From: Pachyseris speciosa
Lineage: Eukaryota > Cnidaria > Anthozoa > Scleractinia > Pachyseridae
Direction of reading: 5' to 3'
Assembly (NCBI GenBank): GCA_016490735.1
Contig: JAEMWC010000385.1
Location: 288,501-352,500 of the forward strand
Length of the DNA: 64,000 nt
The position numbers and the translations under genes were made by a program. The notes under the pieces were generated by a model. That model had not been told where the DNA came from and made no database searches. It saw only the letters and a program-made list of their open reading frames with translations. Of the stretch, positions 44,901 to 58,072 are shown in pieces (position 1 is the stretch's first letter; the number at the start of each line of letters is the position of its first letter).

Positions 44901-46140
44901 ATAGTTTCACAGGTTTTATCGTTTCAATAGTTTCATGGTTTCAAGGGATTCATGGTGTCACGGGTTTCATGGTTTGGTAGTTTCACGGGTTTCGTGGTTT
45001 TACGGGTTTCATGGTTTCGATGGTTTCATGGTTTCACAGGTTTTATCGTTCCAATGGCTTCATGGTTTCACGGGTTACACGGTGTCACGGGTTTCATGGT
45101 TTCGTAGTTTCACGGGTTTTATGGTTTCGAAGGTTCCATGGTTTCATGGTTCCATGGTTTTGTAGTTTCAATTGTTCCGTGGTTTCATGGTTTCATGATT
45201 TCACAGGTTTTATGGTATCAATGGTTTCACGTGTTTCATGGTTTTGTAGTTTCTGTGGTTTCGTGGTTTCATGGTATCAAGGGTTTCGTGGTTTAATGGG
45301 TTTCATGGTTTCATTAGTGTCATCGTTTGAAGGGTCTCGCGGTTTCACAGGTTTCGCGGTTTCAATGGTTCCATGGTTTCACGGGTTTAATGGTTGCAGT
45401 GGTTTCATTGTTTCAATAGTTTCACGGCTTTCGTGGTTTCATGGTTTCAAGAGTTTTATGGTTTCATGATTGCAATGGTTTCATGGTTGCACGGGTTTCA
45501 TGGTGTCACGGGTTTCATGGTTTCACTGGCTTCGTGGTTTCACAGGTTTCGTGGTTTCTCTGGTTTTGTGGTTTCACGGATTTCGTGGTTTCACGGGTTT
45601 CGTGGTTTCACTGGTTTCATGGTTTCGTGGTTTCACTAGTTTCATGGTTTCACGGGTTTCATGGTGTCACGGGTTTCGTGGTTTCACTGGTTTCATGGTT
45701 TCGTGGTTTCACTAGTTTCGTGGTTTCACGGGTTTCATGGTTTTACGGTTTCGTGGTTTCACGGGTTTATTGGTATCAATGGTTTAATGATTTTACGGGT
45801 ATCGTGGTGTCACGGGTTTCATGGTTTCAATGGTTTCATAGTTTGACAGGTTTTATCGTTTCAATAGTTTCATGGTTTCAAGGGATTCATGGTGTCACGG
45901 GTCTTATGGTTTCGTAGCTTCACGGGTTTCATAGTTTGAATGGTTTCCTGGTTTCATTTGCGTTTTGCTTTCAGTGGCCTTGTCGTTTTAATGATTGTCG
46001 TTGTTTTGATTTTTTTGGGGTTTCGTGGGTTTACGGGTTTCATTGTCTGAGTTGGTTTTTTATTTCACGGGAATCCTGGTTACACAGCTTTCGTGATTAC
46101 ATTGGTTTCGTAGTTCAGTTCGTAGGTTATCTGGTTTCGT
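41940..46140 (+). repeat. GGTTTC minisatellite, left arm (about 4.2 kb)
   Basis: Half-units of 8-9 bp (GGTTTCAT, GGGTTTCGT, GGTTTCAC) alternate to give a mean period near 17 bp. All three plus-strand frames stay open for hundreds of codons because the unit contains no plus-strand stop in any frame, producing WFHGF/VVSRVS-type shadows. It degenerates near 45950-46140. Confidence 0.95.
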
Positions 46141-46713
46141 GATTATCCTGTATTTCTGGTTCCATGGCTTATATGTTTGAGTGTTTGATAGGTGTAATGT
46201 ATTCTTCCGTTTTTCGGTTTCGTGGTTTTTGTACAGTTCGCGGTTTTACTTTTTGCCTCCTTTTTGATATGTAGGTGCTTGGGAAGGATCATTCTGTTTC
46301 AAAGGATTAACATGGGGCTACCCACTGTCTCAAATGTTTAATACCTTGTTTTCCGCTGTCACAGTTTTTAATGACAGGTTTGATGGAGTGCCTTGCCTGG
46401 TTTCAGGGGCACCCAACGAGCAAAATCAACCAAAAGCTATAGAAAGGCATTTTGGGGTGCTTTATCGTGTTTGAAGTCTGTTTAAAGCGATGTTTTCATA
46501 AGCTAGAAGAAAGTTATCTGTTCGGATTCCCTAGCTGAAATTTTAATTGCCCGAAAATGTTAGGGAATAAAATCTTCCTTTGAGAAAATGCAAGCTGAAA
46601 TGAACTTTCCACGAACTTTCTAGGGAACTATTTTCTTTCCGAAAATGCTAGATGACCTTTTTGACTGCCAAAACCAGCAATTACGACCTTTCCGAAAACT
46701 TCAGGGGCTATGA
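46141..46713. repeat. Inner unique part of the left arm
   Basis: Non-repetitive sequence matching the inverse of 49990-50525 almost base for base, for example TGCTTGGGAAGGATCATTCT, GGGGCACCCAACGAGC and AACTTCAGGGGCTATGA. No coding signal was seen. Near-identity between the arms implies recent origin or gene conversion. Confidence 0.85.
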
Positions 46714-46839
46714 CTTCTCCTCCCTTGTACCATAATAAGTATATGGGAACAGTTAGGAGAAAAAAGTATTGATATTGGGGCCTAAAGGGTTACATAGCAT
46801 GAAATTGCGAATTTAACTATCTTTAAAAACTTCGTTAAG

Positions 46840-47345
46840 ATGCGTAAAGTTACGGTGTGTTCTTTATGCATAGATTCTTAACTGACGCGTAAAGAGAAGG
46901 ATCGCGTAGACACTGCGTATATATCATTACAGATGCGTAAAGAACAAAAATGAAATTCACTGATTATTGTTTGTGGAACTACGAAAAGAAGTAAATGTTA
47001 GTGTCATATGAGATCTTGTTATATTGTATTTTCTTTACGCATAGATTCGCAATGCGTAACTGACACGTAAAGAGAATGATCGCGTAAAGACTGCGTATAT
47101 GTCATTACAGATGGGTGAAGAACAAAAATGAAATGCACTGATTATCGGTCTGTGGAACTACAAAACAAAGTAAACTGTTACTATCACTAAATTCTTCCTC
47201 CTACTTTGAAATAAAAAAAATATATATATTTTGTTTACGCACAGATTCCGCGATGCATAACTGTGCGAAAAGAAGTCAAAGTCAAAGAACGCTTAAAGAC
47301 TGCGTACATCTCCTTACAGATGCGCAAAGCACAATGATCAAGATG
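46840..47345 (+). repeat. Three diverged about 190-bp tandem repeats in the spacer
   Basis: Each unit has TTCTTTACGCATAGATTC-like sequence, a GACACGTAAAGAGAA-like block, GACTGCGTATAT, CATTACAGATGCGTAAAG and GAACAAAAATGAAAT. The units start near 46858, 47028 and 47229. The GCGTAAAG motif recurs about ten times. Confidence 0.7.
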
Positions 47346-48192
47346 GCTAGAATTAACTGTCTGTCATTTGCGAAATCAAGACAACTAAAAATATTACTGC
47401 CTAATTACCCATCAGCAAATTCGGCGTGATGTTTTGAAAGGTTTTCCTAGTAAACGACTTGACGACTCTTTGACATTCTTTACGCGTCTTTACGTGATGT
47501 TCTTTATAAAACTTTATCCTTGTTTCCGCGTAATCTTTACTCATTCTAGTTCTATTTTGGAATCTTTGCCGATTCAGGTTATTCTTTCCGGACCCGTACA
47601 AATAGCTTTAAATGCAATCTTTTTCGTCACTCATCTTGTTTGGAAGAAGCCGGCCATATACGCAGGTATCTGAGTATGGTCGCTTCTATTACACCAGAAA
47701 GCTAGTTTGGAGTATAACTCCAACTCATGTAGCAAGATTTGTCTTCTCTTTAAAGTACTGTACTGGCCTATCGAATGGTACGTACATACATTTTATAACC
47801 TGATATATTTTCCTTTGCACTATCCCTTAGTTTCATGATCAGGTTTGTTTGTAAGCCGGAAAATATTTCTTAACGATTAACCCCCTTTCCTTATTTCCCA
47901 GGAACCACTCATATGTTGTCGTCCACTTTATATCCCCGAGAACAGCGCGCTATTTTGTCACAGGGGAACGTTTTAAATTTAACAATAAATGAAAAACACT
48001 ATGTTGAGTACGAACACATGACATCTTTATTTGAAACCGAGGTACAACGTGAAATAGGCAAATGATGGCTGTAACGAGTTGAAGCTGTTCTAAGTGACCG
48101 AATAAAGGGACTGATCATTCAGCTAGATTCAACCGTTTCCTGAAACTTCTTACTAGTTCAACCTATAGCTCATAACATCGAGTGGTTACCAT

Positions 48193-48197
<5 letters not shown>

Positions 48198-48256
<59 letters not shown>
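48198..48256 (+). repeat. (CA)n microsatellite
   Basis: About 29 uninterrupted CA dinucleotides in the spacer. Confidence 0.95.
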
Positions 48257-48259
<3 letters not shown>

Positions 48260-49989
48260 AGTTGGGATCACTGTTTAATAATGGTACGGAGGCTTTTCTT
48301 AAACTGAAAGACCAGCCAAAATAGATGTCTCTTTCCACTTACAATGTCGCATGCTTGTTATGGATACATGTAGGTGACTAGAAACGGGAGAAATGACAAA
48401 ATAATACAGAATTTCAGATGTTTTGTTCTGACTGGGAGGAGGAGTACCTCTAATCTGGGAAGTGGAGCTGAAATTCCCTGGAATTTCCGGAAATCTTCTA
48501 CTCCATTTGATTTCCAACTATAATTTCTTAGCTTTTATTTTTTCAGTGCAAATTGTAAGCACACACTAAAAAGCAAACTGCTTTGCTTTGGGACAATCAG
48601 TCATATTTCCCCATGGAAAATTTACCTTGTTAAAACTAGCAGGCTAATATTGGTTTTCAACATCAAATTTCTGTGGGCAACTATCAGCCAATAGCACCTT
48701 GGCAAAAACTATTTGAAGTCAAAATACTTGTACAGAGTAGAGGGATTTGCAGTGGACTCTCACAAAACTAGACCAAAGATATCTCTCTTCAGTCAGAATA
48801 GACACAAAAAGGCTACTTATTACTATTCAACCAATCAGAGTCAAACCAAATACACCCAGCGTGATAGGTTTTAGTGCTTTAGGGCTTGAATTTGTTTCAA
48901 CCAATAAGCAATTACATCTGGGTTATTAAATCAAGCCCTATAAGTTTACTACTGAGATTCAACTGAAAATCATTCTTACTGATATGCAATATTGAATAAG
49001 TAAACTTGAAGATTTTTCAACGATGACCATAAATGTACATTTAAAGTCTGGATGCTTTGCATCCTTAACGTTCCAAACTTATGCAATCTTGGGCTGATGT
49101 AAATTGTGTTTATTCAAATAATTCGTTTTAAAAGAGATTTGCTCAAGCATATAACAGCAAAAACGAACGATAAAATCCGACGTTTCGGAGTGATCATGAC
49201 TCGCGTTACGTTACTACCCATCTTTAGAGTGGAAAATCTACAGGGCGATAGAACGCTAAAATGCCTGGAATCAGGAAAATAAGCGTACTGACAGCAAGTA
49301 ACATACTCTGGAACTAAAACAAAGTGGTTTTATTTCGAATTTTACAGTTACGAAATATGATGAATATGATGTTTGTTGCGGACTCATATGCCCCGTGAGT
49401 AAACAACCAACACGTGTTGAGTCGATTAATGGGGTCATTGTATCTAGGCCAAAAGGCCATATATGTTTTGAGTTGTATTTCAGGAGGAGTCTTTGCCTTC
49501 AAGTCATGAGGAGGTGATGACTATGTAAAGAAATGCGTGTTTCTGTACGCCAACGCCGAACATAAATAAGTGACTTGATATTCTGGCACATTTCTAAGCC
49601 GAGTACTATCATTAATAAAGCTCAACGCGTGTGAATGTATGAAGGCAATTTTGTGAAACTATCAAAAGAGCAGGAGTTACTTACCTTGAACCAGGCATTT
49701 TTTTTAATTCAGTACCATCAGTCATACAAGAAGTACAGAGAATAAGTACGAAGAAGCAGACACTCTTGAGATCCCTCAATACAAAGAAGACACCTTGACA
49801 ATTTTAGTAATTTGAACCCGTCAACTAGATGTTTGGTGACCCATTGAAACCACAGGGACACCCAACGCCAAATTTCGGTAGATATCTGTTCGGTAGAGGG
49901 TAATTCGCCTTGCGCTTTCGGCGTCGATTAAAGAATGCACTCGGATTTTAGTAACTAAAACGTGGCCTAAACGATTCGAAATAGGGAAA

Positions 49990-50525
49990 TCATAGCCCCT
50001 GAAGTTTTCGGAAAGGTCGTAATTGCTGGTTTTGGCAGTCAAAAAGGTCATCTAGCATTTTCGGAAAGAAAATAGTTCCCTAGAAAGTTCGTGGAAAGTT
50101 CATTTCAGCTTGCATTTTCTCAAAGGAAGATTTTATTCCCTAACATTTTCGGGCAATTAAAATTTCAGCTAGGGAATCCGAACAGATAACTTTCTTCTAG
50201 CTTATGAAAACATCGCTTTAAACAGACTTCAAACACGATAAAGCACCCCAAAATGCCTTTCTATAGCTTTTGGTTGATTTTGCTCGTTGGGTGCCCCTGA
50301 AACCAGGCAAGGCACTCCATCAAACCTGTCATTAAAAACTGTGACAGCGGAAAACAAGGTATTAAACATTTGAGACAGTGGGTAGCCCCATGTTAATCCT
50401 TTGAAACAGAATGATCCTTCCCAAGCACCTACATATCAAAAAGGAGGCAAAAAGTAAAACCGCGAACTGTACAAAAACCACGAAACCGCAAAACGGAAGA
50501 ATACATTACACCTATCAAACACCCA
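49990..50525. repeat. Inner unique part of the right arm
   Basis: The inverse of 46190-46713, with a handful of differences. It directly abuts the right-hand minisatellite. Confidence 0.85.
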
Positions 50526-50529
50526 AACA

Positions 50530-53500
50530 TATAATCCATGGAACCAGAAATACAGGATAATCACGAAACCAGATAACCTACGAACTGAACTACGAAACCA
50601 ATGTAATCACGGAAGCTGTGTAACCAGGATTCCCGTGAAATAAAAAACCAACTCAGACAATGAAACCCGTAAACCCACGAAACCCAAGAAACCATTTAAA
50701 TCATTAAAACGACAAGGCCACTGAAAGCAAAACGCAAATGAAACCAGGAAACCATTCAAACTATGAAACCCGTGAAGCTACGAAACCATAAGACCCGTGA
50801 CACCATGAATCCCTTGAAACCATGAAACTATTGAAACGATAAAACCTGTCAAACTATGAAACCATCGAAACCATGAAACCCGTGAAACCATGAAACCATT
50901 GAAACCATGAAACCCGTGAAACCACGAAACCGTAAAACCATGAAACCCGTGAAACCACGAAACTAGTGAAACCACGAAACCATGAAACCAGTGAAACCAC
51001 GAAACCCGTGAAACCATGAAACCCGTGAAACCAGAAAACTAGTGAAACCACGAAACCATGAAACCAGTGAAACCACGAAACCCGTGAAACCACGAAATCC
51101 GGAAAACCACGAAACCAGAGAAAACACGAAACCTGTGAAACCACCAAGCCAGTAAAACCATGAAACCCGTGACACCATGAAACCCGTGAAACCACGAAAC
51201 CGTGAGACCATAAAACCAGCGAAACCACGAAACTAGTGAAACCACGAAACCATGAAACCAGTGAAACCACGAAACCCGTAAAACCACGAAATCCGTGAAA
51301 CCACGAAACCAGAGAAACCACGAAACCTGTGAAACCACGAGGCCAGTGAAACCATGAAACCCGTGACACCATGAAACCCCTGCAACCATGAAATCATTGC
51401 AATCATAAAACCATAAAACCCTTGAAACCATGAAACCACGAAACCCGTGAAACCACAAAAGCCGTGAAACTATGAAACCATTGAAGCCATTGAAACCATG
51501 AAACCACTGCAACCATGAAACTCGTGACACCATGGAACCATGAAACCATTGCAATCATGAAACCATAAAACCCTTGAAACCATGAAACCACGAAACCCGT
51601 GAAACCACAAAAGCCGCGAAACCATGAAACCATTGATACCATGAAACCCGTGAAACCACGAAACCGTGAGACCATAAAACCAGTGAAACCACGAAACTAG
51701 TGAAACCACGAAACCATGAAACCAGTGAAACCAAGAAACCCGTGAAACCACGAAATCCGTGAAACCACGAAACCAGAGAAACCACGAAACCTGTGAAACC
51801 ACGAGGCCAGTGAAACCATGAAACCCGTGACACCATGAAAACCCTGCAACCATGAAACCATTGCAATCATGAAACCATAAAACCCTTGAAACCATGAAAC
51901 CACGAAACCCGTGAAACCACAAAAGCCGTGAAACCATGAAACCATTGAAGCCATTGAAACCATGAAACCACTGCAACCATGAAACCCGTGACACCATGGA
52001 ACCATTGAAACCGCGAGACCTGTGAAACCACGAAACCCTTGAAACGATGACACTAATGAAACCATGAAACCCATTAAACCACGAAACCCTTGAAACCATG
52101 AAACCACGAAACCACTGAAACTACAAAACCATGAAACCCGTGAAACCATGAAACCATTAATACCATAAAACCTGTGAAATCATGAAACCCATGTAACCAT
52201 CGAAACCATGAAACCCGTGAAACTACGAAACCATGAAACACGTGACACCATGAAACCCGTGACACCGTGGATCCGGTGAAACCATGAAACCATTGGAACG
52301 ATGAAACCTGTGAAACCATGAAACCATCGAAACCATGAAACCCGTAAAACCACAAAACCCGTGAAACTACGAAACCATGAAACCCGTGACACCGTGGATC
52401 CCGTGAAGCCATGAAACCATTGGAACGATGAAACCTGTGAAACCATGAAACCATCGAAACCATGAAACCCGTGAAACCACGAAACCCGTGAAACTACGAA
52501 ACCATGAAACCCGTGACACCACGAATTCCTTGAAACAATGAAACTATTGAAACGATAATGCCTGTGAAACTGTGAAACCATCGAAACCATGAAACCCGTG
52601 AAACCACGAAACCCGTGAAACCATGAAACCATTGATACTATGAAACCCGTGCAGCCACGAAACTAGTGAAGCCACGAAACCCGTGAAACCATGAAACCGT
52701 GAAACTATGAAACCCCTGAAACCACGAAACTAGGGAAACCACGAAACCATGAAACCAGTGAAACCACGAAACCCGTGAAACCATGAGATACGTGAAACCA
52801 CGAAACTAGTGAAACCACGAAACCATGAAACCAGTGAAACCACGAAACCCGTGACACCATGAAAGCCGTGACACCGTGGATCCCGTGAAACCATGAAACC
52901 ATTGGAACGATGAAACCTGTGAAACCACGAAAACATCGAAACCATGAAACCCGTGAAACCACGAAACCATGAAACCTGTGACACCATGAATCCCTTGAAA
53001 CCATGAAACTGTTGAAACCATGAAACCTGTGAAACTATGAAACCATCGAAACCATGAAACCCGTGAGACCACGAAACCCGTGACACGATGAAACCCGTGA
53101 AACCATGAACCCATTGATACCATGAAACCTTTGAATTCATGAAATCCATGAAACCACGAAACCCTTGAAACCAAGAAACCATTGAAACAAAACCATGGAA
53201 CCCGTGAAACCATGGAACCATCGAAACCATGAAACCATCGCAACCATGAAACCCGTGAAACTACGAAACCCGTGACACCGTGGATCCCGTGAAACCATGA
53301 AACCATTGAAACGATGAAACCTGTGAAACCATGAAACGATCGAAACCATGAAACCCGTGAAACCACGAAACCCGTGAAACTACGAAACCATGAAACCCGT
53401 GACACCATGAATCCCTAGAAACCATGAAACTATTGAAATGATGAAACCCGTGAAACCACGAAACCCGTGACACGATGAAACTCGTGAAATCATGAAACCA

Positions 53501-54170
53501 TTAATACCATGAAACCTGTGAAACCATGAAACCCATGAAACCACGAAACCCTTGAAACCATGAAACCACGAAACCATTGAAACTACAAAACCATGGAACC
53601 CGTGACACCATGAAACCCGTGAAACCATGAAACCATTGAAACCATGAAACCATGAAACCCTTGAAACCATGAAACCACGAAACCCGTGAAACCTCGAAAC
53701 CCGTGAAACCATGAAACCATTAAAACCATGAAACCACTGCAACCATGAAACCCGTGAATCCATGAAACCCGTGACACCATGGAACCATTGAAACCACGAA
53801 ACCTGTGAAACCACGAAACCCTTGAAACGATGTCACTATTGAAACCATGAAACCCATTAAACCACGAAACCCTTGAAACCATGAAACCACGAAACCATTG
53901 AAACTACAAAACCATAAAATCCGTGACACCGTGGATCCCGTGAAACCATGAAACAATTGATACCATGAAAACTGTGAAACCATGAAACCATGAAACCCGT
54001 GAAACCACAAAACCCTTGAAACCATAAAACCACGAAACCATTGAAACTACAAAACCATGGAACCGTGAAACCATCGAAACCATGAAATCCGTGAAACCAC
54101 GAAACCCGTGAAACTACGACACCCTGAAACCCGCGAAACTACGAAACCAGTGAAACCACAAACCCTATAA
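50530..54170 (-). repeat. GGTTTC minisatellite, right arm (about 3.6 kb, inverted)
   Basis: The same 8-9-bp half-units in reverse complement (GTGAAACC, ATGAAACC). It is about 0.55 kb shorter than the left tract and its higher-order pattern differs, so copy number has changed independently. All minus-strand frames are shadows of the repeat. Confidence 0.95.
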
Positions 54171-54284
54171 ACCCTAGCCATGAACCAAAGGACCTTACCT
54201 CCTTAGTATACTATACATTAGCATATAGTAATTGGCATATAGTAATTAGCATATATTGGTGCTCCGTAACACCAAGTTGTAACC

Positions 54285-55229
54285 AAAAAACCCACCTCTT
54301 TGAAATAATGTATGGCGTCTTACAGGATCCTCAAACAAAGACTTAACGCAACTGTGAAACTGGAGAGCCTGCTTTATATTTTCGTAAGACACACACAATA
54401 AAAAAATACCATAAACTCTACATTTTTACCGAGGCAAGTGCCCCGATCAAATGCATGTGTACATCTCAAAATCTGATAGAAAGTGTCAAAAACTAGCGCA
54501 CCTCACACGTCATTGATAAAGCGAGAAATCTTCGTCCTAAGACTGTAAACAACCCACGTTTTGCGCTATGACTTTGATTAATTCTCGAGTTTTCGTTTGT
54601 TTGTAAGTTTGAACCGGTAAGGATCAACGTTACTTTGGATATTTTTGCCGGCTGTGTACATGTCTTCGAGGGAAAATTGTCTTTAAAAACTTTAATTATA
54701 AACTTTATTGAAGGCAGGAATTCAAGCGAGTGATAAAAAAGCCGATCAAATGCATCTGCACGTCTCAAAATCTGACATAAAGTTGTCAAAAAGCTGTCAA
54801 AAAATGTCAAAAACCAGCGCGCTTCACGCGTCATTTGAAAAAGTTTTAGGGATCTTCGTCGAAAGCGGCCTGTAAACAACAATTACGTTTCGCAGTCTAT
54901 AAAAATGTCGTCTTAATTTGTTTGAACTGGTAGGAAACAGCGTTTCGATTTTAAAAACAGCGAAATGGGTTGACTGGCTGGCTGGCTTTGTTAAATTTTA
55001 TAGAGGACGGGTCTGCGAGAGAAATGCTCGTGTGGTTTGGCAAGCGCTTTCTTCGTTAACTGGATGATTTTTTGCCACTGAGAATCATTAACTGAAGAAG
55101 ATCCTTCGGAAGACATGGGAAGTAACAGTAAATCTACCAAAGCACTTTAGGGTTTAGTGTCTGCTTAGCCAAGGAAAGATTTTGTGGCAAATGGCGCTAT
55201 TATTATTATTCAGCTCTGCCGCGTTCTGC
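54285..55229. repeat. Right flank with a diverged tandem duplication
   Basis: GATCAAATGCATGTGTACATCTCAAAATC at 54436 recurs in altered form at 54745, each followed by CAGCGC or TAGCGC, a CGTCATT block, ATCTTCGTC and TGTAAACAAC. The spacing is about 309 bp. The minus-strand frame 54493-54882 spans both and has no recognised domain. Confidence 0.55.
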
Positions 55230-55845
55230 GTGATTGCTGCCTGTGATTCCTGTTGACTTCTCTAAACGACCTGGTGCGGACCTTTTTTTGTCTTTTCTAC
55301 GGACATTTATGTCAAAATTGCTTAGCAATTTTCCTAGCTTAATACAAGATATTTTTGCTACTTTTATAATTTCTCAACCTTCTCCAAGAATCTTCGAAGA
55401 AACATTAATTCTTTGTGTTGTTGTTTTCAGTTTTCTGAACCGCGGTCAATTCCTGTTGACTGCTCTAAACGATCAGTTTGTACCCTTTTTTGTCTTTTCT
55501 ACGTGCACTTATGTCAAAATATATTAAATACAGATTTTTCTAGCTTAATCAGTACAAGCTATTTTTGTTACTATCTACAATTTTGGTCTTGTTTAATTTC
55601 TCCACCATCTCCAAGAATCTTCGAACAAACATTCCGCTTTTATCCGCTTTGAATTCCTTTACGCTTTTATCTGAAAGTAGTTTGGACTCAAGAATGTCTG
55701 CCTTTTTTTTCTTTCTTCTCTTCGTTTTTCCTGCTGCTGCTGCTCATTATTTTTGGAAACAAATTGAACTGGCCCAAGGAAAGTCATGCGAAGTTACCCC
55801 GTGACAGTTTGCAGCTGCGATTTTAGGCTTGGCCTGGCTAAATGG
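55230..55845 (+). repeat. R2-family tandem repeats with element tail
   Basis: Two to three units matching 37400-37930 (CCTGTTGACTGCTCTAAACG, TTATGTCAAAAT, CTTCTCCAAGAATCTTCGAA), ending in GGCCCAAGGAAAGTCATGCG and TTTTAGGCTTGGCCTGGC, the same tail as at 37950-38020. The small frames are not conserved. Confidence 0.65.
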
Positions 55846-58007
55846 TCTTCAGCTTTTCTTTTTTCAATCGCAACATAACAGACTGGAATAGTATTCCATC
55901 GAACATCATGCATGCACCTTCTTAAGCAGTTTTAAGTCCTATCTATTACATTATTTGTGTCAATTTTAAATCAGATGTAACTTGTGAGTGGCAAGTATGT
56001 AATTTTATTAGGTTAGCTTTGGGTTGTATTTAAATTTTATTTCTTAATTTTTAGTGTCAATCTCAAATCAGGGGTGACTTGTTCGAGACAAGTATTCGAT
56101 TTAATTTAATTAGGTTAGCTTTTGACCGCGTTTAAATTTCACCTCTTAGTTTTTAGTATGTTTAATATTGGATAATATTCTTTGTATGGGAATTTAGTTT
56201 CTCCCAATTATTCTCCAGTCATGCACTATTTTTTGTTTTGTATCAACTTACTTGCATCTTCATGAGAAAGTATTATTAAACTTACTACTACTACTACTAC
56301 TAATAATAATAATAATAATAACAATAACATTTGTATAGCGCTTTATAAAAAAAGTTCTAAAGCTTTTCACAATAAAAGAAGAAAATAGAATTATAAAACT
56401 TACACTAACTAATGAATAAAATAACGTTTAAAAAGATAAGTCTTTACAGATGATTTAAAAGTGCTGACACTGGAGCTACGCCTACTATAGCTAGGACGGC
56501 AGTTCCATAATTTGGGGGCACATATAGAAAATGCTCAGTCTCCATAAGTTTTCAGATTTGATGTAGGAACTTGAAGCGGAAATTTAGATGAAGACCGTTA
56601 TAACCTATTTGGGGTATATAAGTGCAGAAGGTTACAAATATAACAAGGAGCTAAGCTATTAAGAGCTTAAGGATTATTAAAAGTAATTTAAAAGTAATAC
56701 GATGTTCAACGGGCAGCCAATGAACTTAAACTTAAACTTAAAGTAAGCTCTTTCTCATCAATGTACACAATCCTTTGGACTTCCTTCTCCTGCATACAGT
56801 CTTTAATTTTATTAGTAGCTGGTCACACCAATTTTGTGGGATGTTTGGATGACATTTGGCACTAATGTTTAATGGCATTTCTGATGTTTCATGAAGTATG
56901 TTGTGCAATTTGAAATGTACATGGAGAAATGTGAGACTAGTCCTTACCTTTCTTGCAAAATGGAAAATCAAGTTAAGATGGCTAACACTGATATCCAGCA
57001 GTTTTGCTTTGATGAATCATTGCCTTAAATCTTTATGCTACATTGTTAATTACCTTTATAGTGGTATCAAACAAATGCCCAATATTTTATTATCAGGTTG
57101 TTTGGTCTTGTACTTGGCCGACCAGAAGACCAGCTGGATTTCTTTTTGAAAACACTGTAGGTGCATTGATTGATGAGCTTAATGCTAGCGAGCAGTTTTT
57201 TTTATGATAGTAAGGTCAAGAAGTAACTGATCAAAAGAAATATCTTGATCTTAATTCATATCATCTAAATATTCTTATTGATTTCCATGTATCTTTCTTT
57301 CATACTTTTTTTGAGGCATACATATATCCAGAGGATACACAATTTCTGATTTACGACTGTCTCATGGGAGGCTGTGGATAATTGAAATTGCATTCATTCT
57401 GAAATGATGATCTGATTCACTATATACTTGATGTGATACTGATTCAAAGGAGCAATAACCAGGCTTCTCCACCAATATCTAATGGCCGGCCTAAACCATA
57501 ACTAAGTAGCCTACCAGTTCAACAGGGAAACAGACCTGTCCTTAGGTATTGCTCGAAGTTTTTAAGAATGTTTGTTTTGAAAAATATGTATATGCAGACT
57601 ATTATAATTATTTGCAGGTTCTTTTTTACACAAAATATTAAAGATTATTTAAAAAAACTACCTCAATATTTTTATTTTGCTTTTTTAACAACTCCAAACA
57701 CAATTTGCAAAGGAATTTTATTACCTTACCCAATAGAACGCTTGTTTTTAGGAGGGGGTTCATATCTGCTGGCAGCTTTGGACATGGGGTCCAAATCTGA
57801 TCCACAAGCAGATCTGGACAGGAGGGTGCAAATCCGGGGGGGGGGATCCAAATCCGCTGTGCCACTGGTTCAGATCACCTTTCCATACTATTTTCTACAG
57901 CATTGCGTCTGTAGCTTGAGTGAGGTCAGATGGGTGATATGACAAGCAGACTATATGTAAATTCCAGTAAAAAAAGAATGCTTTTGGAGCTCCGCTTTTA
58001 GGCTTGG

Positions 58008-58009
<2 letters not shown>
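55846..58009. other. Degenerate repeats, no confident gene
   Basis: A diverged direct duplication lies at 55965-56170 (AATCAG...TGACTTGT...GGTTAGCTTT). CTA/ATA triplet repeats at 56284-56322 are followed by ACATTTGTATAGCGCTTTAT, the start of a commonly dispersed invertebrate repeat reaching about 56700. From 56700 to 57990 no feature was recognised; an AGGAGGGGG... patch near 57750-57860 is low complexity. GGAGCTCCGCTTTTAGGCTT (57986-58005) is the R2-type tail again. Confidence 0.35.

Positions 58010-58067
<58 letters not shown>
58010..58067. repeat. (TA)n tract 1
   Basis: About 29 TA dinucleotides; separates the GGAGCTCCGCTTTTAGGC tail from the tRNA-bearing repeat. Confidence 0.95.

Positions 58068-58070
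<3 letters not shown>

Positions 58071-58072
<2 letters not shown>

Larger units (their letters stand above)
46714..49989. other. Spacer of the giant inverted repeat, no gene seen
   Basis: The 3.3 kb between the arms holds three about 190-bp tandem repeats, a (CA)n tract and short open frames of at most 80 codons without recognisable motifs. No DDE, THAP or zinc-finger transposase pattern was noticed on either strand. Confidence 0.5.
41827..54284. mobile_element. FoldBack-like giant inverted-repeat element (12.5 kb)
   Basis: The ends are GGTTACAACTTGGTG and its exact inverse, CACCAAGTTGTAACC. Outer 119-bp and inner about 520-bp unique parts of the arms are nearly identical between sides, while the arm interiors are a GGTTTC-based minisatellite. 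The arms measure 4,887 and 4,295 bp; the spacer is 3,276 bp. Runs of A (seven at left, six at right) flank both ends and may be a target duplication. Long TIRs made of short tandem repeats define FoldBack-type elements (Drosophila FB, Galileo). No transposase was found, so the element would be non-autonomous. Confidence 0.7.

Noticed and set aside
41930..46142. Many long plus-strand open frames of W/F/G-rich sequence (up to 224 codons)
   Set aside because: They exist in all three frames because the GGTTTC-type repeat contains no plus-strand stop codon in any phase. The repeat period is not a multiple of three, so no single protein repeat is kept.
49140..49260. Possible degenerate hammerhead or Penelope tail (CCGAAACGTCGG on the minus strand)
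   Set aside because: The core reads CTAAAGA in place of CTGANGA and the stem-I strands do not pair, so support is too weak.
50778..54025. Matching long minus-strand frames in the right arm
   Set aside because: Same repeat in reverse complement; shadows of the minisatellite.
41940..54170. CRISPR-like array, because short units recur hundreds of times
   Set aside because: Units of 8-9 bp run head to tail without unique spacers, and the context is eukaryotic.
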